DNA of 26,107 bases from CBDUQI01 sp965369325. GTDB lineage: Bacteria > Pseudomonadota > Gammaproteobacteria > Steroidobacterales > JBCBZW01. The stretch lies in the NCBI GenBank assembly GCA_965369325.1, contig CBDUQI010000069.1, forward strand, positions 1 to 26,107, read 5' to 3'. A program made the translations under genes and the position numbers. The notes beneath the pieces are model-generated. The model ran no database searches and was not told the origin of the DNA. It saw only the letters and a list, made by a program, of their open reading frames with translations. This document shows, piece after piece, positions 15,387 through 23,543 of the stretch. Position 1 is the first letter of the stretch, and every line of letters starts with the position of its first letter.

Positions 15387-18377
15387 TTAATCCGCGCCAA
15401 GGATGCGCTCACGCAGCTCACGGATTTGCGCAGCGCGTGGCGCAAACATCGCCTCCGGGACCACCGGGGGGGCGCCCGCCAACGCCAGCCGGTGCACCTG
15501 CTGACGGTACTCCCGGTAGCTGTCAATCAGCAGTGCACTCACCTGCAGCGGCACCAAGCCGGCGTTGGCCAGCCCTTCCAGTTGGCGGATGTTGTCCGTG
15601 TAATCCACCAGCTGCGGATGGTTAGCGGCAGCGGCCAGCACCAGGTACTGCACCATGAACTCAATGTCAGCCAGACCGCCGGCATCCTGTTTGATATCAA
15701 AATGGTCCGGATCGGAGCGGCTCAGATGCTCGCGCATGCGCTGGCGCATCTCGCGCACCCGCGCCTGCAACTGCGCGGGCTCGCGCGGCTGACACAGCAG
15801 CCGACGCCGCATCACCTCGAACTCGCCGCACAGTTGCGCATCGCCCGCCACCGCACGCGCACGCAACAGGGCCTGATGCTCCCACGTCCAGGCCCGCTCG
15901 CGCTGATAGGTTTCGAATGCGCGCACGGAGCTCACCAGCAGTCCAGCGTTGCCGCTTGGGCGCAGGCGAGTGTCCACCTCGTACAGCACGCCGGAGACGG
16001 TCGGCGTGGATAGCAGATGGATCAGGCGACTGGCCAGACGGGCAAAAAACACCGCATTGGCAATGGGCCTTGGCCCGGTAGTTAGTTGCTGCGCATCCAC
16101 CGATTCGTGCAAAAACACCAAGTCCAGATCCGAACCGTAACCCAACTCGATGCCACCGAGCTTGCCGTAGCCCACAATGGCGAAACGGGCGGGCTGGTCA
16201 CCATTCATGGCATCGCCGTAACGTGAGCGTAGATGGTTGAGCGCCAATTCGAACACCAGCTGCAGCACCAACTCGGCGATATCAGTGAGCGCGTCGCTCA
16301 CTTTCATGATGTCCAGCCCAGCCGCCAGATCGCTCACCGTCACTCGAAACAACGCCGCCTGCTGGAACTGACGCAGATGCTCCATCTGCGCTTCCAGATC
16401 ATTCTCCTCCAGGCCGGCAAAGCGATGCTCTAGCTCCTGGGCCAGCTGCGCGCGCGAGGGGCGCGCATCCAGCAATCGCGGATCCAGAAGTTCGTCCAGC
16501 AACATCGGGTGATTGACCAACTGGCGGGCCACGAACGAGCTCAATGCGCATACATTCACCAGTTGTGCCAGCGCGGCCGGTTGCTCACTTAGCAACGCCA
16601 GATACACAGAGCGCTGGGTGACGGCCTGCAACACCTGCAAAACACGACCAAGCGTGTTGGCCGCACTGGCGCGCCCTGCCAGCGCGGCAATCACCCGTGG
16701 CAATAATCGATGCAGACGTTTGCGAGCGTTGTTCGGCAAGCGTGCATACCAGCCGGCCGCCGCCATCTTGCGCAGCGTCTTAACCACCGCAGCGGCGTCC
16801 TCCACGCCTTCTGCCCGGACCAGCTTCTGCGCACGATCGGCGGACAAACTACCGTCCCACACCCCGACCAGCACGGAGCCGGGCGCGGTGTTGCTGCCCG
16901 GCCTGCGGGCGACCTCCGGTGAGGGCGCGCCGGACGCCGCGGCGCGGCTATCCGGGACGCCGCCGCTATCTGCCTCGGCGCCGCCATCTTCCTGGGGGTC
17001 GCGCAGCAGCATACGGAAATCCTGCGCCACCACATCTCGGTGCACCGACAGCGTCTCGCGCAGCGCCGCCCAGTCGGCCAACCCCATAGCACACGCCAAC
17101 GCCGCCTGGCGCTGCGGATCAGCCGGCAGCGCGTGGCGCTGCTCATCGGACAGCATCTGTACCAGATTCTCCAGCCGACGCAAAAACAGGTAGGCACTGC
17201 CCAGGCGCTCCCCCATCTCCGGCGCCATCAGCCGACCGTCCAGCTGAGCGTTGAGAGCGTCCATCAGATGTCGCGAGCGCAAACGTTTGTCGGCACCGCC
17301 TCGCAGCAACTGCAACGACTGCACAATAAACTCAATCTCGCGAATACCGCCGGGGCCGCGCTTAAGATCGTCCCGCAGATCCCGCCGTGCCACCTCGCGC
17401 GCAATCAACTCATGCATCTCGCGCAGCGACTCAAACACGCGGTAGTCCAGGTAGCGGCGATAGACGAACGGGTCGCGAATCTGGGCCAGTCGCGCCAGGT
17501 CGGCAGGGTCGCCGGTGATCGCGCGCGCTTTCACATAGGCGTAGCGTTCCCAGTTTCGGCCATGGCGTTGCAAATAAAGCTCAAGCGCATCCAGCGAATG
17601 CACCAGCGCGCCGCTGTCGCCAAACGGGCGTAGACGGGTATCCATGCGAAACACAAAGCCATCACTGGTGGTGTCGCTCAGGATACGACCCACGCGCTGT
17701 ACCAGCTTGGAAAAATGCTGTTCGTTCGACAGTTCTCGCGCACCGTCAGTCTCACCGTGTTCGGCGAAGAAAAAAATCAGATCCACGTCGGACGAAAAAT
17801 TCAGCTCACGCCCGCCTAGTTTGCCCATAGCCAGCGTGATCAGCGCCTGCGGTGTACCGTCCTCCCGGCACGCGCGCCCGGCGCGCCCGGAATTGGCCTC
17901 CACGTACGCAACGGCAACGCGGATAGCGCTGTCGGCCAGCGCCGAACACTCCAGCAACTCCTGTTTTATATCACTGCGCAGAATCATCGCGCGCCAAACC
18001 AGGCGCAGCATGTGCCGCTGACGCACGATGCGCAGCTGGCGCATAAACGCGATCTCATCCGGCGCGTTGACGAGCGCAGCGGCAACATCATCGGCAATCT
18101 GTTTCGCGCTCAGCGCAACGTCCAGCCAATCCCGCTCCACTAGTTGCAACAGCAATTGCGGCTCCCGCGCACATAGCTCGGCCGCAAAGCGGCTGCAACC
18201 GAACAGCCGGGGCAATTGCGCAAGCACATCAGTGATCGATTTGGGCAGCGCGCCGGTGATCGCATCGGCCATCCCGGCCGCCTCGCACGCCGTCACAAAA
18301 CGTTGCCAGGCATTGCTGGCCGGCTCGTGTAGCACCGCTGGCAGACCCACCAGGCTGACGGGCGCAGAAAGGCTCAT
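15387..18377 (-). CDS. glnE: Bifunctional glutamine synthetase adenylyltransferase / adenylyl-removing enzyme
   Basis: A 996-residue cytoplasmic regulator of glutamine synthetase. The N-terminal adenylyl-removing domain carries GKLGGRELNFSSDVDL (185-200, Asp197 and Asp199). The C-terminal adenylyltransferase domain carries GKLGGIELGYGSDLDL (738-753, Asp750 and Asp752). Both are followed by DTRLRP (246-251 and 802-807). GGIREIEF (343-350) and GGLADIEF (900-907) mark the matching helices of each half. The protein is about 50 residues longer than the E. coli enzyme, mostly because of a low-complexity Gly/Ala/Pro/Ser linker at about 460-500, between the first catalytic half and the regulatory helices. 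The ATG at 18377 has no strong ribosome site and follows two short overlapping ORFs. Confidence 0.96.
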   Translation of the reverse strand: MSLSAPVSLVGLPAVLHEPASNAWQRFVTACEAAGMADAITGALPKSITDVLAQLPRLFGCSRFAAELCAREPQLLLQLVERDWLDVALSAKQIADDVAAALVNAPDEIAFMRQLRIVRQRHMLRLVWRAMILRSDIKQELLECSALADSAIRVAVAYVEANSGRAGRACREDGTPQALITLAMGKLGGRELNFSSDVDLIFFFAEHGETDGARELSNEQHFSKLVQRVGRILSDTTSDGFVFRMDTRLRPFGDSGALVHSLDALELYLQRHGRNWERYAYVKARAITGDPADLARLAQIRDPFVYRRYLDYRVFESLREMHELIAREVARRDLRDDLKRGPGGIREIEFIVQSLQLLRGGADKRLRSRHLMDALNAQLDGRLMAPEMGERLGSAYLFLRRLENLVQMLSDEQRHALPADPQRQAALACAMGLADWAALRETLSVHRDVVAQDFRMLLRDPQEDGGAEADSGGVPDSRAAASGAPSPEVARRPGSNTAPGSVLVGVWDGSLSADRAQKLVRAEGVEDAAAVVKTLRKMAAAGWYARLPNNARKRLHRLLPRVIAALAGRASAANTLGRVLQVLQAVTQRSVYLALLSEQPAALAQLVNVCALSSFVARQLVNHPMLLDELLDPRLLDARPSRAQLAQELEHRFAGLEENDLEAQMEHLRQFQQAALFRVTVSDLAAGLDIMKVSDALTDIAELVLQLVFELALNHLRSRYGDAMNGDQPARFAIVGYGKLGGIELGYGSDLDLVFLHESVDAQQLTTGPRPIANAVFFARLASRLIHLLSTPTVSGVLYEVDTRLRPSGNAGLLVSSVRAFETYQRERAWTWEHQALLRARAVAGDAQLCGEFEVMRRRLLCQPREPAQLQARVREMRQRMREHLSRSDPDHFDIKQDAGGLADIEFMVQYLVLAAAANHPQLVDYTDNIRQLEGLANAGLVPLQVSALLIDSYREYRQQVHRLALAGAPPVVPEAMFAPRAAQIRELRERILGAD

Positions 18378-18452
18378 TCAGGCACGTCCAAGCACGTCGA
18401 ACCAGCGCAGCGCCCCCAACAGCGTACGCTGCGGACAATCGCGTATACACAT
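18378..18452 (-). CDS. Possible 24-codon leader ORF abutting glnE
   Basis: An ATG at 18452 opens a 24-codon frame (MCIRDCPQRTLLGALRWF and onward) whose TGA lies directly against the glnE ATG. GGGG sits five bases upstream of its start. An alternative 30-codon frame from 18466 stops in an ATGA overlap with glnE. Because glnE itself lacks a clear ribosome site, one of these could couple translation into glnE. There is no conservation evidence available here, and short frames in G+C-rich DNA are common. Confidence 0.22.
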   Translation of the reverse strand: MCIRDCPQRTLLGALRWFDVLGRA

Positions 18453-18579
18453 GCGGACCCCGCCATTGTTATTGCCCCTGTCACCTTTCCGTCGCCTCCC
18501 GATAGAGCTCAGCGCAAGCTTACCCGAAGCGGCCGAACGTACGCGCGGATCGCGTTGACTTCGGCAACAGGCGCGCGGC

Positions 18580-19329
18580 TCAGGCCAGACGGCGAATCCG
18601 GTAGCGCAATGGCGAGCTCTTCAATTTGGGATTCATTCCGGGAATACGGTTCAGGCGCCGGCGCAGCGTACGCGAGGAGCAGGGCATGCGGGTAAAGGCG
18701 CCCACGGCGTTGTCATCACGCTCCCCACGCAATTCAAAGCCGTTGGCGCAGGCACGCATCACGGAGTGCTGGCCTACCAGAGCGCTGGCGCGCAGCTGCG
18801 CGGGTGAGACACAGTTAACTGTTAGTACGCCATGCGAGCTCAGCGCCCTCATCAAGGTACGGCTCCAGCGTCCGTCTAAGCGCACGGCCCGCACCGGCTC
18901 ACCTTCGCAGGCACCGAACAGATCTTCAATAATCATATCAAAGGGATCGCCGCGGTACTCGCCCAGCCACTGCACGGCGTCCGCCTCATGCAGCGTGACC
19001 TCTTTGCCACGCACGCCGAAGTATTTTCTAGCCACTTGCAGATGCAGCGGCTCAATGTCTACTCCGACAATTTCCTGTGGCTGGACAAAGTGCTGTAACT
19101 GGCGAATCACCGCGCCGCCGCCCACCCCGAGCACCAGCACCCGGGAGACCGATTCGGGCGGGCAAAAAAATGCCGGCAACGTGAGCAGATCCCAAACCCG
19201 TCCACTGAGTGGCTGGCGCGGGTTAAACTGGCTGTGGAAGACGCCGTCGGTATACAGCCGCCGACTGGCCCCGGCCGCGCGTACCTCGTAACGGACACCG
19301 TTGTGATGTTGCTGCCATACAATCGCCAT
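18580..19329 (-). CDS. Spermidine-synthase-like SAM-binding protein
   Basis: A 249-residue cytoplasmic protein with the Rossmann fold of polyamine synthases and related methyltransferases. The nucleotide site is LVLGVGGGAV (65-74), followed by the acidic VGVDIEP (88-94) and HEADAVQWL (114-122). At the usual catalytic DxxD position it has IEDLFG (134-139), which differs from true spermidine synthases, so its activity is uncertain. It might be a methyltransferase or a polyamine-binding relative. The C-terminus is basic. The ATG at 19329 has GGAG six bases upstream. glnE lies 202 bases downstream, and dsbD is divergent across a 260 bp region. Confidence 0.8.
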   Translation of the reverse strand: MAIVWQQHHNGVRYEVRAAGASRRLYTDGVFHSQFNPRQPLSGRVWDLLTLPAFFCPPESVSRVLVLGVGGGAVIRQLQHFVQPQEIVGVDIEPLHLQVARKYFGVRGKEVTLHEADAVQWLGEYRGDPFDMIIEDLFGACEGEPVRAVRLDGRWSRTLMRALSSHGVLTVNCVSPAQLRASALVGQHSVMRACANGFELRGERDDNAVGAFTRMPCSSRTLRRRLNRIPGMNPKLKSSPLRYRIRRLA

Positions 19330-19589
19330 TGCCTACTCCGTCGCGGCTTGGCTCGATATTTGAGCGTATCTTCGTATACCGCAGAGCCCGTGTGCAAAAA
19401 GGCGTTATCCCAGTGAACTTAGCGCCGCTCATGCGGCTCTACTAAGGTGCAATGGGACGCTCAGAGCCCGCGGATACGCGCTATTATTCGCCACTGTACC
19501 GCGCCGGAGGCTTGGGTCTGCGGGCCTGTGCGCGAGCAGTTGAGACTGTGTCGAGGACAGATCATTGAATAAAGGGACTGGATCAGGTT
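19330..19589. promoter_or_regulatory. Divergent region between the spermidine-synthase-like gene and dsbD
   Basis: These 260 bp should hold both promoters. They contain a GCCGC/GCGGC hairpin with four-base loop (19424-19437), a nine-base direct repeat CAGAGCCCG (19382-19390 and 19462-19470), and a rightward TATTAT (19482-19487) without a matching -35. A second rightward candidate is TTGAGA near 19538, with a poor -10. No promoter can be called firmly. Confidence 0.35.
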
Positions 19590-21845
19590 ATGACTAGTAT
19601 CTTGCGAATCTCGGCCACCGCGCCGCTGATGCTGGCGCTGTTCAGCTCGCTCGCGAGCGCAGCAGATGAGCAAATTCTTCCGCCCGAACAAGCATTTAGG
19701 TACCAGGCAGTGGCCGGCACCGAGGCCATCGAGCTGCGCTGGGATATCGCCGAGGGCTACTACATGTACCGCGGGCGGATGGGCTATGAAAGCCTGACCG
19801 CTGGCGTCAACCTGGGCCAAGTGGACTATCCGGCGGGCAAAAAAAAGACCGATGAGTTCTTCGGCGAGGTAGAAACCTACCGCGGCACCCAGGTACTTAA
19901 GATTCCGTATCAGGCCGCAAGCAGTGGGCAAAACGTGGAGCTGCAGATCAAATCGCAGGGCTGTGCCGACATTGGCATCTGCTTCCCGCCACAGACCTGG
20001 ACAACCACGGTCGCACTGCCGGTGGTAAAAACGGCGCTCGGCGGCCAGCGCCAGGGCGGCGGCGATCCGCTGTCGGATCTGTTCGCGAATGATCAACCGG
20101 CTCAGGGCAGCGGACAGTTTCTGCCACCCGAAGAGGCATTCCGCCTGGACGCCATCATGGTGGACCCTTACACCGTGCAGGCCACCTGGAGCATTGCAGA
20201 GGGCTATTATCTTTATCGCGACAAGTTCGGCTTTCACACTGACAGCCAACTCGCCCAGCTGGGGGCAGCACAACTGCCAGCGGGCAAAGAAAAATTTGAT
20301 GAGCACTTTGGCGAAGTGCGCGTATTTTATCAGCAAGCACAAGCCCTGATTCCTATCTCGCGCGCCAACGCGCAAACGGGCGACTTTTCTCTTAGCACTC
20401 AATTCCAGGGCTGCGCCGAGGACGGCATTTGCTACCCGCCGATGACCCGCGACACGCTGGTCTGGATGCCGGCCGCGACCGCGAGCGATACGCCCTCCGC
20501 GCTGGCGGCAACTGCCGCCGCTGCTGCGCCCCCGCCTCAATCTGAGCAGGACCGACTGGCCACCGTCATCAACGATGGCAACCTGGCGCTGGTCCTGGGC
20601 ATTTTCTTCGGCTCCGGCCTGTTGCTGGCATTTACGCCGTGCATCTTGCCGATGGTACCCATCCTGTCCGGCATCATCGTTGGGCAGGGGCCCGACCTTG
20701 GCACCGGGCGCGCGTTCGCCTTGTCGCTGGTCTACGTGTTGGCGATGGCGCTCACCTATACAGTGGCCGGCGTGGTCACCGCGATGCTTGGACAAAACCT
20801 GCAGGCTCTGTTCCAGCACCCGGGCGTAATCATCGGCTTCAGCGTGGTATTTGTGCTGCTGGCGCTGGCCATGTTTGATGTCTACCAACTACAAGTGCCA
20901 GCATCGCTCCAAAGCCGACTGACCAATATCAGCAATAACCAGCAGGGCGGCCAACTGGCCGGTGTTGGCGTGATGGGCGTGCTTTCAGCTCTCATCGTGG
21001 GGCCCTGCGTCGCAGCGCCGCTGGCCGCAGCGTTAATCGTGATCGGCCAGGGCGGCGACCCAGTTCGCGGCGGCCTCGCGCTGTTTTCGCTGAGCCTTGG
21101 CATGGGTGCACCACTGGTCGCCTTTGGCACCTCGGCCGGCACGCTGGTACCCAAGGCCGGCGCCTGGATGGACCGGATTAAAAAGCTCTTCGGCATCCTC
21201 ATGCTCGGCGTGGCCGTGTGGATGCTTTCACGTATTATCCCAGGCATTTATGCCATGCTGGCCTGGGCAGTGCTCGCGTTAGCAGCCGGCAGTATCCTGG
21301 GCGGATTCATCCCGCGCGGGCAGAACGTGCCGATGGTAATGCGGGCCGTCGGTGCCGTGGTGTTTGCCTATGGTGCCGTGCTGGTGGCGGGCGCGGCCAC
21401 GGGCAGCACCAACCCACTGGCGCCGCTCAGCAAGGAGCTACCGCACCTTGAATTTGAAACGGTTAAAACGGTGGACCAGCTTGAGCAGCGGGTGCGTGAG
21501 GCCAGCGCCAGCGGTCAACATGTAATGCTGGATTTCTACGCTGACTGGTGCGTGTCGTGCATTGAGATGGAGAAATTCACGTTCACCAACCCGCAGGTAC
21601 AGCAGGCGCTGGCGAACACCTTGTTGCTACAGGCGGATGTCACCGCCAACGATGCGCACGACCAAGCCATGCTGAAGTACTTTGGCATCTACGGGCCGCC
21701 GACCATCGCCTTCTTCGGCCCCGACGGCAACGAGCGCGAAGCCTTCCGGGTGATCGGCTTTATGCCAGCCGACAAATTCCACCCCCATGTACAGCGCCTG
21801 CTTGACCCACAATCCAGCCTGGCCAGCGCCGGGGCCGCGCAGTGA
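19590..21845 (+). CDS. dsbD: Thiol:disulfide interchange protein DsbD with two tandem alpha domains
   Basis: A 751-residue membrane protein that moves electrons from cytoplasmic thioredoxin to periplasmic proteins. After a signal peptide (1-24) come two consecutive nDsbD-like domains, about 29-145 and 177-295, where ordinary DsbD has one. Each has an AEGYY motif (54-58, 203-207) and a redox pair in QGCADIGICFPP (Cys125, Cys131) or QGCAEDGICYPP (Cys275, Cys281). A linker rich in Ala and Pro leads to eight or so membrane helices (about 330-602), with the paired cysteines FTPC (Cys351) and VGPC (Cys473). The C-terminal thioredoxin domain (about 620-740) has CVSC (654-657). The ATG at 19590 has an AAGGGA further upstream. 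tlpA overlaps its stop. Confidence 0.95.
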   Translation: MTSILRISATAPLMLALFSSLASAADEQILPPEQAFRYQAVAGTEAIELRWDIAEGYYMYRGRMGYESLTAGVNLGQVDYPAGKKKTDEFFGEVETYRGTQVLKIPYQAASSGQNVELQIKSQGCADIGICFPPQTWTTTVALPVVKTALGGQRQGGGDPLSDLFANDQPAQGSGQFLPPEEAFRLDAIMVDPYTVQATWSIAEGYYLYRDKFGFHTDSQLAQLGAAQLPAGKEKFDEHFGEVRVFYQQAQALIPISRANAQTGDFSLSTQFQGCAEDGICYPPMTRDTLVWMPAATASDTPSALAATAAAAAPPPQSEQDRLATVINDGNLALVLGIFFGSGLLLAFTPCILPMVPILSGIIVGQGPDLGTGRAFALSLVYVLAMALTYTVAGVVTAMLGQNLQALFQHPGVIIGFSVVFVLLALAMFDVYQLQVPASLQSRLTNISNNQQGGQLAGVGVMGVLSALIVGPCVAAPLAAALIVIGQGGDPVRGGLALFSLSLGMGAPLVAFGTSAGTLVPKAGAWMDRIKKLFGILMLGVAVWMLSRIIPGIYAMLAWAVLALAAGSILGGFIPRGQNVPMVMRAVGAVVFAYGAVLVAGAATGSTNPLAPLSKELPHLEFETVKTVDQLEQRVREASASGQHVMLDFYADWCVSCIEMEKFTFTNPQVQQALANTLLLQADVTANDAHDQAMLKYFGIYGPPTIAFFGPDGNEREAFRVIGFMPADKFHPHVQRLLDPQSSLASAGAAQ

Positions 21846-22390
21846 GCACACGCACACTTCTCACGCTGGTTCTGATGGTGGTTGCCGCTGCTGCTGGTTA
21901 CTTTGGTTACCAGACACTGGGCTCGGGCGCTGGCAGCACCGCTGCCAATGACGCCCCAGCGGCGCCCGCGGCACCGCTTATGCGGCCGGAATTTACCCTT
22001 GCCAACCTGCAGGGCGAGCCGACCTCCATTACCCAGTGGGACGGCCAGCCGATGTTGGTGAATTTCTGGGCCACCTGGTGCGGCCCCTGCCGGCGGGAGA
22101 TTCCGCTGTTGCAGGCACTTCAGGACGAGTACGCGGAGCAGGACCTGGCGGTGATCGGCGTGGCCATTGACGAGTTAGATGCCACTCGTGAGTACATTGA
22201 AGAAATTCAGGTGCATTACGCCATCCTGGTGGGTGAGCAGGAGGCGGCCGATGCGATGACCCGCTTCGGCGCCAACATGACCGCACTGCCCTATACGGCG
22301 TTTGTCGATCGCACCGGCAAAGTGGTTGTCCAACATATGGGGGAGCTGCATCGGGATCAGGCCGAGGCCGCCCTGAAGCAAATCCTTTAG
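21842..22390 (+). CDS. TlpA/ResA-type membrane-anchored periplasmic thioredoxin
   Basis: A 182-residue thioredoxin-fold protein. One N-terminal membrane helix (about 5-24) places the domain in the periplasm, after an Ala/Pro-rich spacer (30-46). The redox motif is WCGPC (79-83) inside NFWATWCGPCRREIP, and the cis-proline is Pro150. The GTG start at 21842 overlaps the dsbD stop (GTGA), so translation is coupled, and DsbD is the likely source of reducing power. Related proteins act in cytochrome c maturation or as general periplasmic reductants; the substrate is not known here. Confidence 0.9.
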   Translation: MSTRTLLTLVLMVVAAAAGYFGYQTLGSGAGSTAANDAPAAPAAPLMRPEFTLANLQGEPTSITQWDGQPMLVNFWATWCGPCRREIPLLQALQDEYAEQDLAVIGVAIDELDATREYIEEIQVHYAILVGEQEAADAMTRFGANMTALPYTAFVDRTGKVVVQHMGELHRDQAEAALKQIL

Positions 22391-22392
22391 CG

Positions 22393-22441
22393 ATCTTCCG
22401 GGGAACCGCCAGGTAATCGCCAGAACCATCTTCCGGGCGAT
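22393..22441. repeat. Short direct and inverted repeats after the tlpA-like gene
   Basis: ATCTTCCGGG occurs twice, 35 bases apart (22393-22402 and 22428-22437). ATCGCC (22416-22421) can pair with GGCGAT (22436-22441) across a 14-base loop. No T-tract follows, so this is not a standard terminator. The 193 bp gap to aroQ shows no other clear feature. Confidence 0.4.
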
Positions 22442-22583
22442 AGCCCCAGGGCCGTCAGCCCGCCCATCAATCCTGCCGCCCGGGGCGACATGCCAGCCGG
22501 TATGGTGCGCTTATAGCCAACAGCCGTCGATTGGGGCTAAACTAGCTGCGATTTGCGGACAACAGGCACGAAAACAGCATCCA

Positions 22584-23024
22584 ATGGCCACTATCCAGCT
22601 CATTAACGGCCCCAATCTAAATCTACTCGGCACACGAGAGCCAAACGTGTACGGGGCGGATACTTTGGCGCAGATAGAGGCCAGAACGCGCGCGATCGCG
22701 ACTGATTTAGGATTTGACCTGGAGGCCGTTCAACACAACAGCGAAGGTGGGCTAATTGAGGCTGTGCAGGCCGCGGGCGCGCGCGGGGTGGACTTCATCA
22801 TTATCAATCCAGCCGCCTTCACCCATACCAGCATCGCTTTGCGCGATGCCTTTCTCGCCGTGGGCATACCCTTTATAGAGGTGCATATCAGCAATGTGTA
22901 CCGCCGGGAGAGCTTTCGCCACCAGTCTTATTTGAGCGATATCGCCAACGGACTCATCATGGGCCTGGGCACCATCGGCTACGAACTCGCGTTGCGGGCT
23001 GCGGCTACGCAACTTAAGTCTTAA
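22584..23024 (+). CDS. aroQ: Type II 3-dehydroquinate dehydratase
   Basis: A 146-residue cytoplasmic enzyme of the shikimate pathway that converts 3-dehydroquinate to 3-dehydroshikimate. The type II signature is complete: NGPNLNLLG (8-16), catalytic loop residues Arg18 and Tyr23 (REPNVYG), NPAAFTHTS (75-83), EVHISN (99-104, catalytic His101) and the arginine-bearing RRESFRH (107-113). Length is normal for the dodecameric enzyme. The ATG at 22584 matches the family start although the ribosome site is weak. accB follows after 54 bases, an arrangement common in gammaproteobacteria. Confidence 0.96.
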   Translation: MATIQLINGPNLNLLGTREPNVYGADTLAQIEARTRAIATDLGFDLEAVQHNSEGGLIEAVQAAGARGVDFIIINPAAFTHTSIALRDAFLAVGIPFIEVHISNVYRRESFRHQSYLSDIANGLIMGLGTIGYELALRAAATQLKS

Positions 23025-23078
23025 CCTGAGCGGCCGATCCATAGAGGTTGGCCCAGAACACTTCTGACGGAACACCCA

Positions 23079-23534
23079 ATGGACATACGCAAAGTAAAAA
23101 AACTGATTGAGTTGTTAGAAGAATCCGGCATTGCCGAGATTGAAATTACCGAAGGCGAAGAGGCGGTACGCATCAGCCGTTACGCCCCCCACGCCATGCA
23201 AATGGCGCCGATGGCGCACGTGCCAGCGATGGCCCCAGCACCGGCCGTGGAGACGCCCGCGATTGCTGCGCCCGTGGCCGAACCTGAGGCACCAGCCGGG
23301 CATACCGTGGATGCGCCGATGGTGGGCACGTATTACTCCTCAGCCTCCCCTGGCAGCGCCGCGTTCGTGGAGGTGGGCACACAGGTGAAGGTGGGCGATA
23401 CGCTGTGCATCATCGAAGCGATGAAAATGATGAACCAGATTGAAGCGGATCGCGCCGGGCGCGTGAGCTCGATACTGGTTAACAATGCGGAGCCGGTCGA
23501 GTTTGGCCAACCGCTGTTTGTGATCTCGGACTGA
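23079..23534 (+). CDS. accB: Biotin carboxyl carrier protein of acetyl-CoA carboxylase
   Basis: A 151-residue carrier subunit that shuttles carboxybiotin between AccC and the carboxyltransferase in the first step of fatty-acid synthesis. The N-terminal helix-rich part (1-35) is followed by an Ala/Pro/Met-rich flexible linker (about 36-72) and the biotinyl domain (about 75-151). The biotin attachment site is EAMKMMN (113-119), with Lys116 as the modified residue. A GGA seven bases before the ATG is the likely ribosome site. accC starts 9 bases after the stop, so the two are co-translated. Confidence 0.97.
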   Translation: MDIRKVKKLIELLEESGIAEIEITEGEEAVRISRYAPHAMQMAPMAHVPAMAPAPAVETPAIAAPVAEPEAPAGHTVDAPMVGTYYSSASPGSAAFVEVGTQVKVGDTLCIIEAMKMMNQIEADRAGRVSSILVNNAEPVEFGQPLFVISD

Positions 23535-23543
23535 GCCGCACTC

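Noticed and set aside
19461..20888. 475-codon open frame on the minus strand opposite dsbD
   Set aside because: dsbD on the plus strand has full domain and motif support; the antisense frame has no recognisable domain and arises from codon bias in G+C-rich DNA.
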